In this document: in pieces, positions 13,501-25,706 of the stretch
Numbering within the stretch: the stretch's first letter is position 1
Layout: each line of letters starts with the position of its first letter
Assembly (NCBI GenBank): GCA_036971615.1
Contig: JAYKKR010000013.1
Span: 372,001-436,000, forward strand
From: Amyloporia xantha
Lineage: Eukaryota; Basidiomycota; Agaricomycetes; Polyporales; Adustoporiaceae
Length of the DNA stretch: 64,000 nucleotides
Reading direction: 5' to 3'
Translations under genes and position numbers: made by a program
The notes under the pieces: model-generated
What the model was told of the DNA's origin: nothing
The model's input: the letters and a program-made list of their open reading frames with translations, nothing else
The model's database searches: none

Positions 13501-14747
13501 CAGAGACATGGAACTCGATGTCGTTGGGCTTCTCGAGACAGATTTGCACGTAGGTGAATGTGGCACTCGTCTTGACTGACTTGCTAATGAGTTGCATCTT
13601 CGAAGCACACTGTATTTGGTAACCGAGATCTGTAAGCATCTTTAATCTTCATGTGTTACAGCGTCCCCTGACCCCGGTGAAAGCACTCGAGTGATGGTAG
13701 AGGAACTAGGCTACGTGAGGCTTTCATCGGTTTTGTATGCGCTTGCCCTAATGTGGAGTAGTACGTGGACCTCGGACCTGGTCCCAACAGCCATACCTGG
13801 GGTGCTGCTCTCTTATCAAAGGTGAGGCCCGCGACCTGTGGATTTGCTGTCATAACATTCTACCCCAGTTTCCAATAATCAATTCCACACATCATCTACT
13901 TCCCTCTCCTCATGGCGAGCTTGCTCCGGCAATTGAAGCAGTACTCGATATGTATGGAACAGAAGTTACTGTCATCGTGGCGCACAATGGACAAGGTATG
14001 AGTGATGAAGAAACCTCCTTGTACCATATCTCAATGCATTCACGGTATCGCAGAGGAAACACCGCTGGATCGTGAACTACAAGCCATAGAACTAGGCCGG
14101 ATTATGGCGAAGACCTACCCAAGCCCGGTGATATTCCTGGGATATGTCGTAACAAAACCGCTGGCACCCAGACGTGCGTATCTTACCTTCTAGATGCCTG
14201 CCCGAAGTGACCGCTCCTCTAGCTTCTCCCTACGAGATTATGGTGACAGACGGCCGTGTACATGATATTGATGAGCAGGATTGGGATCGGTGGTATGTGT
14301 TCGTACCTAGTTCTAGAGTGGTTGCTTATGATCATACCAGGTGCGAATATATATTCTACCGAGGACTCTACAGGACATCATATGCTCGTGTGTCACGCAG
14401 CACAATCACAGATACAGAGCTGCAGATTGGACAATTCGTGGTTCCGAGGCCCGGGGTCAGAATTACAGACGACTCAAGTGATGCCCGCTACCTCCGTTCC
14501 TGGAAGGAGGACCTACCAGAGGATCACGTAAGTGCAATTGTTTCAAGACGACTCTGAGTCGGACGGTCAATGGTGATACTGGTCGGACAGTGGTTCCCCT
14601 TGGAATACTACCCGGACCTTGGTGGTAAAAGAGGACACCACTACCACGTCTTCAACACAGTGAGTATCTTGACATTGTCAGCGAAGCATGTGTTCATCGT
14701 CTTTGCAGCCACTGTATTACAGAATTCCAGAGGGCACCGTTGTATAG
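10597..14747 (+). CDS. CWH43: CWH43-like GPI-anchor lipid remodelling protein
   Basis: A large polytopic ER/Golgi membrane protein of roughly 950 residues in many exons. The N-terminal half is the PGAP2/FRAG1-like module with six or so hydrophobic helices ([17 protein letters not shown], YCDxP-type loop [30 protein letters not shown]). The middle carries a second multi-helix block ([47 protein letters not shown]). The C-terminus is an endonuclease/exonuclease/phosphatase-like domain with [38 protein letters not shown] and a final [20 protein letters not shown]. In yeast the single Cwh43 protein exchanges diacylglycerol for ceramide on GPI anchors, while animals split the halves into PGAP2 and PGAP2IP; here the fused fungal form is kept. 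Start ATG 10597; stop 14745-14747. A low-complexity exon (about 11,700-11,900, [11 protein letters not shown]...) links the two halves. Exact splice sites between 13,550 and 14,250 are uncertain. Confidence 0.88.
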
Positions 14748-14812
14748 TCTCTATCCCAGGTGGATTGTTTGTGTATCACAAGCCACTCGGATATTACTCC
14801 ATATGTTGTAGA

Positions 14813-17647
14813 CTACCTAGCGTGTATTCGGTCATCCCCGTTCTCGTCCTCTTCCTCATCGTTATCGCCACTGAGTTCCTCGCTCGAGCCTTCCTCTGCG
14901 CTCTCATCTTCCTCCTCGCTCTCCTCGCTTTCATTTTCATCCTCCTCTTCGTTTTCATCGTCATAAAACTTGTCCAGATCTGTCCAATTACCTTTCGACC
15001 CATCCTGACGGACAAAAGAACTTGACGGTGATATTCCATCGGTGGGTGTCAGAACGATAGGCGACGCGCGGGAAGCCATAGCTCGCGGTACTTGCGAAGA
15101 TATTTGCGCAAGCACAGGAATAAGAGGGGCATCATCCTCGGTGTCACGTAAGGAAGGCTCCGTCCCTTCCTCAAGCCAATCTGGTAGGTGGCCCTCGAGG
15201 GATTCCTTCCCTGTAACGGCCCCAAGTGTCCCAAAGAACAGATGATCCTCATCTGCAATGTAGTGTGAATATGAATCAAGAAGACTAGAAGGATAAGAGC
15301 GTGACCAACCAGGCTTTAAGACTTCCTCCGATACACTGAGCTTCCCTTCGAAAAGAACGAGTCGGACTTGCTCTCTTCTAAGTATGACGCCTCCAGGGTC
15401 TTCGTATGACTCCTGGTCAACGTCATGCACAACGGAGGCGTTCACACCCGATAGCAGCGCGCTCAACATGCGCGCCCGATCCCGTACATCGAAGTTCAGG
15501 TCATATCGAGCGAGAGAGAATACGTAGCGATTCAGCAGCCCGAGGGTGCGATCTGTAGAGCATAGAACAAGCAGCTTAGCTGCTAGTGTCAAGATCTGCA
15601 GCTTCACTATGGGAGGCTATATCATTTCGTAGGATGTTATTAGCGTCGCCACATGCAGTAAAAGAATTATCCGAAGCGCACCTCCTGGGCAAACGACTTC
15701 ACCGACTTCCGGAGGACATCGGGGGCCCAATCAGCAATGCCTTCCACAACATTATGCTGCACTCCATTCTGCTGTGTATCAACTGCGGCATATTGGCCGA
15801 CTAGCCAGAGCACACATGCACGCGCCTTCGGATGGCGAATCTCATCGATCCGCCATGCTAGGCGCGCGATAATGGACAGTGGAGATGTGGAAGAGCTACC
15901 GGGAACGGTGGCAGAAATACTGTTCTGTTGCTGCAACCGTATTTGCACGAGCGACTTGAGTACGAGGACAGAGTTGGCAACCACAACATCTGAAAACACA
16001 GATGATGTTTACGGTCAATTCCTGACAACAAGACCATCATCGAAGTATATGCACAGACCATGTTTGCTTTGAATGAAAGACATGAGAGCTGTGAGACACT
16101 GTTGCGTGGCGTCAGGGAATAAGATGCGCACAATACCCGATTGCGTGGATCGCGTCCGCGACCAACTCGTCGTCTGCGTCGTCGGCATATGTCTAAATCA
16201 CGCAGGGGGCAGTATTATTCGGCTAGTCGGACAAACAATTTGGAGATCTAGAAACATACTATGAACTCGCGGAGGAGGGGTTGATAGTTGTCTATGTTGA
16301 CGATGGCACGGAAAAGTCGCACTTTGTCCTTCTTAGTCTGGCGAACATCATCTGCGCGGACCAAGAATCGTGTGTAGAAGGGAGCCAGTAAATGCTGTCA
16401 AATCGACAGTGATCAGGAGTCTTAGATAGGATATGAAGGAGCGCCAACTTACGGGCAAAGACCGCGATGCTATGACCAGATATGCAAGCACAATGCGTTC
16501 GACCTCCAGAGATAGATGCAGAAGGCGTAGAAGTGGAGGTATAATCTTAGGAATTTCCGACTGAGGACCCAGATAATAAAACACACGTGCGGTAGCGAGG
16601 ACAACCTATCGGCAAATATGAAATTTAACATTCAGCCTTGTTCAATGGACAAATGCTTACAGCGGGATTTTGTGATTGGAACAAGGGTTCCGCTGAACTC
16701 AAGAGGAGTATCAAGTCACCGTCTACTTGCTCCGCACTGGACTCAGTCTGCATGGTCGGCCGAGGTAACATGGTCCGAGCGTAGCGTATCAATAGACTGA
16801 GTAGGTCAACTTGGCCCCACTCGTCCACATCGATAAGGGTGCGACACAGACGTCGGTAGTGCGGGTGCAAAAGGTCGAACCGCGTAGGACAAACTTCTGA
16901 GAATGCGACTGCCACACTGCCGAGCGACAGCGGTGAGCGGTCACGCAGGAGTGTCGAAATGATGTTGATGAGCTCCGGCTGGTGAGATGAGTCTAAGCTG
17001 TGCAAAGAGGTTCGCGCCGCCTCCTAAATAATCAATTCGAGACACACCTGTAGCATTTCGGGATGGCGAGCGCAGCAGCTTTGCGCACGTAAGGACTGAT
17101 ATCTGCCGCACACTTCTTGATAGCGAGCACGACAATGCTGCCTATCATAGGGACGCGAATGCCCGACAGGACTCGAAGAGCCATGGCACGAATTAGTGGG
17201 CTGGAGTCGGAGAGGTCCTTCTGGAAGGTATTGATGGAGAGCAACGCGAGGTCCGGCTCCTGCTCGGCGTAGCGAAGAAGGTAGATATAGACAAGTTTGC
17301 GGATTTCGAGATTGTGGGATGCGACATTCTTGACGACATGCGCGAAGAAATCAGAGACGTTACGCCCCTTTGAGATAAGCTGCAGAGGCGTGAGGATGTT
17401 AACGGGCACCAGGCAGGACCGTCTAATTGCAACGTACGGCAACCAGTCTTTTCATGGCCTCCAGCTTCTCCCTGTCACTATTCGAGTCAAGCTGTTTCTT
17501 GATGTTCTTGACCTTTTCTTCCGGATTGTCCAGGTACGTCGAGCTTGACGATCGGGCAATGTTCAAATCTCTGGTGTGCTCCGAGAACGTCTCTTGCAGA
17601 CGAGCCCCTAGTCTCGAGGCATTCTCGGTGAGTGCGTTGAAATCCAT
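14813..17647 (-). CDS. APL6: AP-3 adaptor complex subunit beta
   Basis: The large beta subunit of the AP-3 coat, which sorts cargo from Golgi or endosome to the vacuole by the direct (ALP) route. Eight or so exons. It starts [18 protein letters not shown] and [13 protein letters not shown], then an adaptin alpha-solenoid: [96 protein letters not shown], then the C-terminal trunk with [27 protein letters not shown]. Residues encoded at about 14,813-14,990 form a strongly acidic Glu/Asp/Ser tail, as in animal beta3 hinge regions. No ear domain follows, which agrees with short fungal versions. The gene converges on CWH43 with only 65 bp between the two stop codons. Confidence 0.93.
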
Positions 17648-18240
17648 TCTGTGCTATGTTGCAACACCCCTCGCCGAGACTGGGTGAAATTGGCACGATC
17701 GCGACCGAACAGGCGCGAGACAGAGGTGGTGGTAGGTCAAGATCACAGCTGTGCGCAGTTGCTCGCACTGGTCGGTTTGGTCAATGGGTAGTAAAAGGAT
17801 AAAGAGCTATGTGGTAGGTCCGGTGTGTCTTGCGCACCTCAGTCATGGTAAATAATTGCACACACCATGCATGCGAATACGGACAGGCCGTGAGAGTGGA
17901 CATATTACGGCCAAGCGCGGAATGTCTATGCGACATACAGATGGTCAATAATGCGGAAAATATTCAGGCTCGTTGAAGACACAGAGCTTGCGCCAGTTGA
18001 CATTGCAATTCAATGAGAAGGCGTCCGAGGCAATAATCGATAGCAGGTAGACTAAGATAGTAAAAATACACAGCGTGTAATCAAAAGACACAACAGCAGA
18101 TGCGACGACGACACAGATTGTAATAGACAAGGAGACATGACAGACAGATCCGCGGCACTAGCACAATATAGGGACACATGGCAGAGGCCTAGCAAATAAA
18201 CGAGATAAACACACCATCCCACACCCGACACCACATCCTT
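17648..18240. other. AP-3 beta promoter and ARID-gene 3' region
   Basis: Lies between two minus-strand genes, so it holds the AP-3 beta promoter and the 3' untranslated region of the ARID gene. Short hydrophobic frames at 17,945-18,234 have no partners and are not called. Confidence 0.45.
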
Positions 18241-21200
18241 CTATGACGTGAAAATCGCCCATCCCTGCTCAGACGACGGCATCGGCGCGTCCCACTTCCA
18301 CCCATCGGACGGGTTGAAGTACGCACCCTCCCCCCCATCAATCTCCCGCCACATACCCAGTCGGAGGATATCTGCATCCTCTGACTCGTCGCCCGCGATT
18401 TGTGCAGAGTCGAATCCAGAAGATGGCCCGTGCCCACCTTCTGTGTCCGAACCAGACCCGGGGCTAGGGTTAGTCGACGACGCCTGTACCAGATCTGGTG
18501 TGGGCGCCTTCGACCCTGTATCCTCTTCGAGAGTACCAAACGACGAGAAGTCAAAGAACTCGAACTCGTCCGGTTCCGGTTTATGCGACGGCGACGACAA
18601 TCCATTCAAGTCTGTGGAACCGCCGAGACCCGCCAATGAAGATGACCCGTCTCCGAGGTCCACTGAGGCACCGTAGCCCTTCAGAATTTGGTCCAAGGTA
18701 TCCGAAATCTCCGAAGACAGCTCTTCCTGGGCCTCGCTCGATGACATTGCTTTGAGGAGGTCAGTCATCTGCTCATAGAACTTGATCGCGTCATCGTCAC
18801 TGTGGATGGACTCTATGGCCTCGTCCTTCTTCGCCAGAGCCTCGCTCGGCGAACCTTCCCACTCCGTCTTCGCCTTCTTGGGAGAGCTGGGACCACCAAT
18901 TGAAGGTGACTCCTCTTCTCTAGCGTGCTTCTTTCCAGCCTCAGCATTCGGCGCTGGCGTGAGGACTCGGGTAGTACGTGGAGCTGGGGCGGGAGTCTCT
19001 ACTTTGATTTCAGCAGGTGACGGGGCGGGAGCGGTCGACGGCGTGGGTGCCGATACAGGGGCCGCAGGAGTAGAACCTGCTGCAGTAGGAGGCGCTGGCT
19101 TCTGGCCAGCCTTCGGACGTTTTGTACTCTTCTGTTTGGGCTTGGTCCTCGGCGACTTGGGCGTCTGCGGCGAGCTGGCTACATGACTCGGCGTTAGAGC
19201 GTTAGCAGCGGGAGTTAAAGCAGCAGCGGGCGGCGTCGACGTTGAAGCAGTATTGTCGGCCGGCGATGACGCATGAGGGACCCTCTTATGGGGTATGGGG
19301 GACGGTACATGTTGTACGGGAGGATGCGCAGATGGATATTGCGACAGCGAATCTGGGAGATGGGGAATAGATGGTGGTTGCGGCGGGGTTTGTTGAACGA
19401 GCGCAATGGACCGAGGAGCGGTAGATGCACCGGAGTTGATTGAGTGCATGCCTCCGGGCGGGGGCTGTTGCGTGTGGTTGCGCAGCGACTGCTGCATATG
19501 ACCATTAAGCAAACCTGGGTAGGGAAATTGGTCCGCGGCGACCTTCATCGTGTTCATAATATTTCGCAGGTTGTCCAAGTTGATCAGATATCTTGGCTGT
19601 CCGGCATCAGACAACGCCTTCTGGTGCTTTGTAGTCAATGCCTGCACGACACGATCAGCTATCTGAGCAGACACAAAACTGACAAATAGACATACCGCCG
19701 CTGTCAGTCGACGCATGACTCCGTCATTGAACGCGCACGCATAGACATGCAGGGTAGGCTCCACCCTTGCTGTATAGTGCCATAGTTGGTCAAATATCAT
19801 GTCATATTCCTGCTTTTGCTCCTCTGCAACCGGCTGAGCACGCATCTGCTGAATCCCTGTTTGAACGGTCAGTCTCATGATTAATGATCCCAAAGAACGA
19901 TGACGAACGGTAATTGTACTCCTGCCGGAGCATTTCAATGTACTGGCGGCCCTGCTGTAACTCGGCCTCAGTAGGATAACGACCACTCTGGAGAGGGACA
20001 TCCGGTTTGGGCACAACGCGTATCTGTTCCTGTTGTGGAGCACCGTTCTGCGCATTCGAATTGCCACCGGCAGGCATCGGCTGACCCTGCGCAGAGCCAG
20101 GCTGGCCTGGTAATGCCTGAATCGCCTGCGTCGGTCGTCCACCGTTCGACAATGCATCCTGTTGGCTCATCTCATTAGGGCCTCGGAAGGGACCAGGAGC
20201 GCCGTTAGCTCCTGCATGCTTCGCGAGCGCCCCATGGAACGCTTTCTGTGACATCAAACTAGCCTGTAAGACTGGACGATTGGCATCCACTAGATTGATG
20301 ATCGCCTGTGGGATCTTGCGCTGATGAAGCTCCGCAGTTGGTATACTAGACAAGGCCAAGATCTTGTTGATCTGCTGAGGATCCGAAATACCAGTCAACG
20401 CTATGAGTCCCTGCAGGCTAAGCGCAGTGGCGGGAACAGATGATTGTTGTTGACTCATTCCGATCATGCCAGTCGCATTCTGCACTGGAGCGTTAGAGCC
20501 GCTGACGCCTTGCGCCTGGCCAGCGTTCATGCCATTCCCATTCGGTGGCATACTCTGGGCGACCCGCTTGCGCTGCGACATCACTGACTGAACATAGGCA
20601 CCGTGGAATTGGTCCAGAAACTGCCTGAAGATGTTCTGCAGATGTATAGCGACACCGGGTCCCGACTTCGCTGGCTCATGATCACTTGCGGGGAATTGAG
20701 TGAAGCCCAGCTTCGCACCGATCACGGGCCATAGGTCGTCCTGCGTAACCTACAGGGATGCCAGTCAGCCCACGAATCATGCGCCGAGACTATCAGACTT
20801 ACCGCATCAGGGCCGCCTACAGAACTGACCTCGCTGTGTAGCCTCTGCAAGTCGATCTGATGACCCTCGAAACGGATCTGCGAGAGGTCTGGCTTAAAGT
20901 TGCTTCGTGCACAGAACTGCTGGTAAGCACTAGCGAATGTCGTTGGGGGCAGACCCGGCAAGAGGATTCGTTGACCATTCTGACCATTCTGAACATTCTG
21001 AACGTTTTGCGCAGGGTTTGGGCGCCCATGCATCGGCTGTGACTGGGCGTTAGACATCTGCCCTGCGAATTGGGAAGGTATCATGGACGGTGACGTCTGG
21101 ACATTGCCCTGCGCGCCTGGGAGGAACTGTACCGGAGTACGAGCAGTGCGTTGGGGAATCTGTCCCGGTTGGTTCACCGACAAATGTTGCATTTGAGGCG

Positions 21201-22838
21201 TGGCGCCACGCCCGTTCTGCAGCTGTGACGACGAATCAGGCAGCAGCTGAGGTGCCGAAGGAGGATGGAAGGTTTGTGACGGCGACGGTCCCGGCCGGGC
21301 ATGGTTCTGCGTTAGGTGACCGGGAAGCTGATGCATCAAGTTCGACCCAGACGCGCCATTCCTAGTGCGCAGAAGTCTGAGTCTCAAGACCGGAGAGGAA
21401 CGTCATTGACTCACATGTCGCTGCCATCAGGCTGTACGCCGCCAGAGCCTTCTTGTATGCCACTATTGTCCATAACCTGCTTCATCTCTGCGATCCACCC
21501 TCTCAGTACGGCTTTCTTCTGATTTATATTCTCGAGCATCTCCGCATTCCGAGCCTGGAATTGCACGTCGGGCATGGTGGGACGTCTCTCAATAAGAGCA
21601 TCCCGCTCGAGCTCATCCTGCTTGATCTTGGTGTGCAGGTCTAATGCGCGGGCCCTGATCTGAATATAAGTCGCCTGCCTTACAGTCTGCTGCGACTGTC
21701 CCTGGTGAGATTGAAACGGTTGCTGAGCGCCTGGCTGCTGGAGGCTCTGTTGCGGTGCCATCAGATTTTGAGAACTCATACTCGCCAGGTGCTGGAGACC
21801 AGACGGCTGATGAGGATGCTGATTGCCATTGGAGGGCTGCTGCATGCCGCCTGGAAAGAAACCCTGCTGGCTGGGGTGATTCTGCATCTGACCTATTTGC
21901 GCGCCGATGTTCTGCGCTAGATGTTGGGGTTGCATCGCGAGCTGAGGCGTTTGTATATGCGGGGGTCGCGCCTGACCCTGCTGTTGCTGTTGGTGCTGAG
22001 GGTGCTGAGCCGCCTGATGCTGCTGCTGTTGCTGCTGTTGCTGTTGTTGTTGTTGCTGTTGTTGCTGTTGCTGTTGTTGCTGTTGTTGTTGTTGCTGCTG
22101 CTGCTGCTGCTGCATCTGGCGGAGCAAGGGCATATTGGGGACGCCGTTCTGCGGCTGTTGGTTCTGCGCCATCCCTAGCAACTGCAGCTGTCGCTGCTGC
22201 TTCTGTAGGAACAGCTGAGCGGCGGTGGGATTCCGCGAGGCGAGGGCGTTGAACTGTTGCTGAACACTGAGGTTCTGCTGTCCGGTATTGTTATTTGGAA
22301 ACTGCATGTTCTGTCCCTGTTGCAGGTCGTGAAAGGAAGTCGAAGCCGTAGGAGGTTTCATCTGCCCGTTGAACTGCATGGGCATCTGTTTCTGACCCAT
22401 GTGTTGTTGTTGCTGCTGTTGTTGCTGTCCACTCTGTACACGAGCCATGGCCTGACTGCGGAGTAGATCCAACATCTAAAATGAACGGAAGATTGGAGTC
22501 AGCACACCATATCGTCAGCGCGGGAACGACCACACTCGACTCTCGACCGCCGCACGTGATGACGTAAGCAGACGGGCGTGAGTAAAGTGCGGGCTAAAGC
22601 GAAGACTCGAGGAGAATAAGGAGTACAGGAAACTTGGAAGTAATTACGCGGATGCGGGCGTGGAACGCAGGGGGACAAAAGGCGTGCAGGGGCCCGAGGT
22701 GAAGGCAGATGGATGCAATGAGAAATGAGGAGCCAACTCACCTGCTGATTATGCGCAACGCCCGAACCGGGTAGGCCTCCTCCAGCCTGATTTCTAAAAG
22801 GCTGCTGAAGCAATTGCTGTTGTTGTTGCTGCTGTTGC

Positions 22839-22898
<60 letters not shown>

Positions 22899-23053
22899 AA
22901 GTGGGCGAATATGCGAGCCTGCTGCTCAGGACTTGCCCGGAGACCCTGCACGTTCATCTGGGGGTCGATCAGGCCCTGAGGCTGCTGTTGGGTGAGACCT
23001 GGCGGAAAGCCGTTTGGAAGCATATTGAACTGCTGGGGGAGGCGATCAGCCAT
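18241..23053 (-). CDS. ARID-domain SWI/SNF subunit (Swi1-like)
   Basis: A large, mostly disordered Q/P/N-rich nuclear protein with one ARID DNA-binding domain, the layout of yeast Swi1 and animal ARID1 subunits of SWI/SNF remodelling complexes. Exon 1 (23,053-22,742) holds MADRLPQQFNML and a long polyQ run. A 266-nt intron (22,476-22,741) follows, unusually long for this window. Exon 2 has a second polyQ and many NQQ/PQQ repeats. The ARID domain lies at about 20,580-20,960: TTFASAYQQFCARSNFKPD, IDLQRLHSEVSSVGGPDAV, VTQDDLWPVIGAKLGFTQFP, HLQNIFRQFLDQF. The C-terminal half is proline/alanine-rich with a basic patch (KSPRTKPKQKSTKRPKAGQK), then an acidic tail ending SSEQGWAIFTS. The start ATG is preceded by a long GC-rich promoter. 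The Swi1 call rests on domain layout, not on conserved sequence outside ARID. Confidence 0.85.
22018..22113 (-). repeat. polyglutamine-coding CAA/CAG tract 2
   Basis: About 30 glutamine codons in exon 2 of the ARID gene, a mix of CAA and CAG. The mixed codons limit slippage compared with a pure CAG run. On the other strand it reads as a meaningless polyleucine frame. Confidence 0.9.
22811..22899 (-). repeat. polyglutamine-coding CAA/CAG tract 1
   Basis: About 30 glutamine codons in exon 1 of the ARID gene. A large part alternates CAA and CAG regularly (hexamer period on the plus strand GCTGTT), which suggests growth by hexamer expansion. Confidence 0.9.
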
Positions 23054-24216
23054 GACGGGGTCGGCGGGGGGAAGGCGGCGCGGGAGCGCGGTGCCCAGAG
23101 GGCGATGGGGATGGTAAAGTGGTCGAAAGCGGAGAGCGGGGAATGTCTGGGGCGGGGGCGTCGAGGACGATGGGGGCCTCTGAGCGAGTCGCGGGGGGGG
23201 AAAGGAGGAAGAGTAGGGGTCGGAGGGGCGGGGAGGATGGTGGTGGGAGGAGAGAGCGACAGAGAAGGACGCTCGGTCAAGGCCCGAACGCGGACATACA
23301 CACTCGCATACACACTGGCCACTCGATCTGGCGGAGCTTCAACGCCGGCCTATTCGAAACAATATAACTTGTCTTTATTTTCTCTCTCTTGGACCGCTCG
23401 GCAACGATCTGTCAGCTATGTTCGTGCTCGGTTGCTCTTACATAGGAGGTAGCTGTCGCCGTTTTGTTTTCTTGTTGAGCCAGTGCGGTGCAGCCGCCGT
23501 GGCGTCTCGCTCAGTGTACTGCTTCCACCCGTGCGGCTTTTGAGCGTCAAAGCGAGCGTAGCGGTAGCGTTTGAGCTTTAGCAGGCTTTAGCAGCTGGTC
23601 CAAGTCAGCCACGTCTCTCGCACAGGCCCTGCTGTCTCGCCCAGCTGCTCAGTCTGCGCTTTGCTCTCTTGCACCAGCTGACGCGTCCACTCCCACTCCC
23701 AGGCAAAACATCTCGGACGATATCGCAGACATGTCCACATGTCGTCCATGCATACCCTCCGAGCCCGGCCCAATCATCAAGCGCCAATTTTGGCACAAGG
23801 CAGAGGAATGGTTCGCCCTTTTCGCCTTTCCTGCATCCCATCGCCCGGCCTGGACACGCCCCGCCCACGTAGGTCATTTAGATGCCGTACTTTGCTACTG
23901 TTCCCACTTCAGTGGTTGAACTCTATGTATATGCCATATATATCATTCAAATCCTCGACGCCCGTCCCGCCCAACCGCCGACGAACAGAAGCGGCAGTTG
24001 TAGAGCACATGATTATTGATACAGCTCGTAGTGAAATAAGGACTACAAACGTAATACCGGAGAACCAGCCCGAATTCTAACTAACACGGGAATGAAACGG
24101 GTCGAAATAGCAACAAGAACACAAGTGTACAGCCCACACGCGTCTATCTGACCGCGTCGGGGTCGTCATTAAATCCTCGCAAGCGTCCGTGTCCGTTGTG
24201 GAGTCGGTCATGAATA
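23054..24216. other. ARID-gene promoter and VTT-gene 3' region
   Basis: The first 300 bases upstream of the ARID start are very GC-rich and purine-rich on the plus strand. A short direct repeat of GGCTTTAGCAG-like words occurs near 23,574-23,597. No supported gene is seen. Confidence 0.45.
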
Positions 24217-25515
24217 TCATAGCAGGTCTTCCTGCCGCCATTCCCGCCGGTCGGCATCGGCAGACTGCTCGTCTGGCTTGACAACCAGCGCCGGTCCAGC
24301 TTCCAGTATGATATCCTCGTCCGAATCCCCATCAGAGTACTCATCCTCATCGTCCGAGAGCACGATCAGCCTCGCCGTCTTGCCCTTGTTCGCATCTACC
24401 CTCGGGCCCTCCTCGAGTAGAAGATCGCTCTCGTCGTCATCCACATAGCGCTCCGCAACAGACTCAGTGTCTGCCTCAGCCTCCACGACCGTCGCGAGCT
24501 CGCGCTTGAAGAAGTAGCGCAGCCCGACCGGGATCATCACGCCGATGACGACCGCCGCAAGCATGAAGAAGTTCTTCCACGAGATGAGGTGGAAATCTGC
24601 CGCGGACGTCATGTCGTCGAGACTGCCGCCGATGGTGGTGTGAATGACCGTGACCCCTAGGATCCCGAGCCAGGTGCTGATCCAGAAGGGCACAATCCCG
24701 ATGCCCAGATGCGGGCAGAGCACGTTGACGACCCAGTGCGGCGGTACGGGTGCGATGCGGAGGACGATGAGATACGAGATCAGGTTGTCCTTCTGCGCAT
24801 TGATCTTCTCCGCCCACACGTCCGCGCGGGCCTTCCACTTAGGCATCGTGAGAAGGGCGGGGCCAAGGGCGGCGGAGATCAGGTAGCAGAGCGTAGCTCC
24901 GGACGCGACGCATGTGCATGCGAGCAAAAGTGCGCGCGGGACGCCCCAGACGGCGCCACCAAGAATGGAGAGGTACATGGACCCAGGCAGGGAGAATGCT
25001 TGGAGGCTGAGGATCCGGAGTCAGTAAGCGCCAGAGGCGGGAGAGGGGTTGCACTCACAAAAGGTAGGTGATCACATAACATACAACGATGCGGTAGGGG
25101 TAGATGGCTCGGTATTTCTTCAAGAGAGTATTAAGAGCTTGTAATTGAGCGAAAGTCTTGGGAACACGGAGATCTGGGCGATCCTCTCTGAGTGGAAATA
25201 AATGGTGAGACACCGGGAACGGACGGGCGTGACCGAACTCACTCGTCCAGCGTCGGAAGCGCGAGCCAGAGCGTCCCCCCGAGGAAGATGGTGCTGATGG
25301 TGAAGATGGCGGCCATCTTGAGGGTCGCGTTCATGAGGATCCTCTTGTTTCGAGGGCATGGCGGGCGAAGCGGTGCCATAGGTGGATTCGTCGGACTGGT
25401 GGGTAAGGAGCGATGTGCGTGCAGAAGGCGAAGGCGGGTCGTGAACGGTAGCGAGAGAATATGCGGATCTGTTGTCGGCTTCGTGTCTGTTCAGGTCTGT
25501 CGACTCGGAATTCAT
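24217..25515 (-). CDS. VTT-domain membrane protein (TMEM41/TVP38-like), possible frame break
   Basis: A polytopic membrane protein of the VTT (DedA/SNARE-associated) family; TMEM41B/VMP1 relatives are phospholipid scramblases, and yeast Tvp38 is a Golgi member. Visible features are a first helix MAAIFTISTIFLGGTLWLAL, the loop RPDLRVPKTFAQLQ, the core GSMYLSILGGAVWGVPRALL, the signature RIAPVPPHWVVNVLCPHLGI, a following helix pair and a long acidic cytosolic tail ending REWRQEDLL. The extreme N-terminus is uncertain. The frame from ATG 25,515 (MNSESTDLNRHEADNR) looks like a genuine leader but is one base out of phase with the first helix, with the shift near the TTT run at 25,348-25,350. Without it the start would be the ATG at 25,379 (MAPLRPPCPRNKR). 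Either way the VTT core is intact. Confidence 0.85.
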
Positions 25516-25706
25516 GGTGAGGTGAAAGGGGAGTACGGTACTAAGCAGACAAAACTGTGAGACTTCGAGAGGAGCGAACGAGGGTACGCCGTGGGAAGAG
25601 CTTCCTCTTTCGGACGCGTGCCGCCGCCCCACCAAGTGTCGCCCTTTGAATGCCTTGGTCCGACTTCAATACTTACTTGCGTGCGAGCCTGAGGTAGTCA
25701 CTAATC

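Noticed and set aside
10597..14747. Two separate genes (PGAP2-like and PGAP2IP-like)
   Set aside because: The exon chain is continuous in order and orientation and matches the fused fungal CWH43; no stop plus promoter between the halves.
16870..16890. B-box-like GGTTCGACC on the minus strand
   Set aside because: Lies in a coding exon of AP-3 beta; no tRNA arms around it.
21921..22178. Polyleucine frame on the plus strand (and a similar one at 22,814 on)
   Set aside because: It is the complement of the polyglutamine tracts of the ARID gene; no start context, no motifs.
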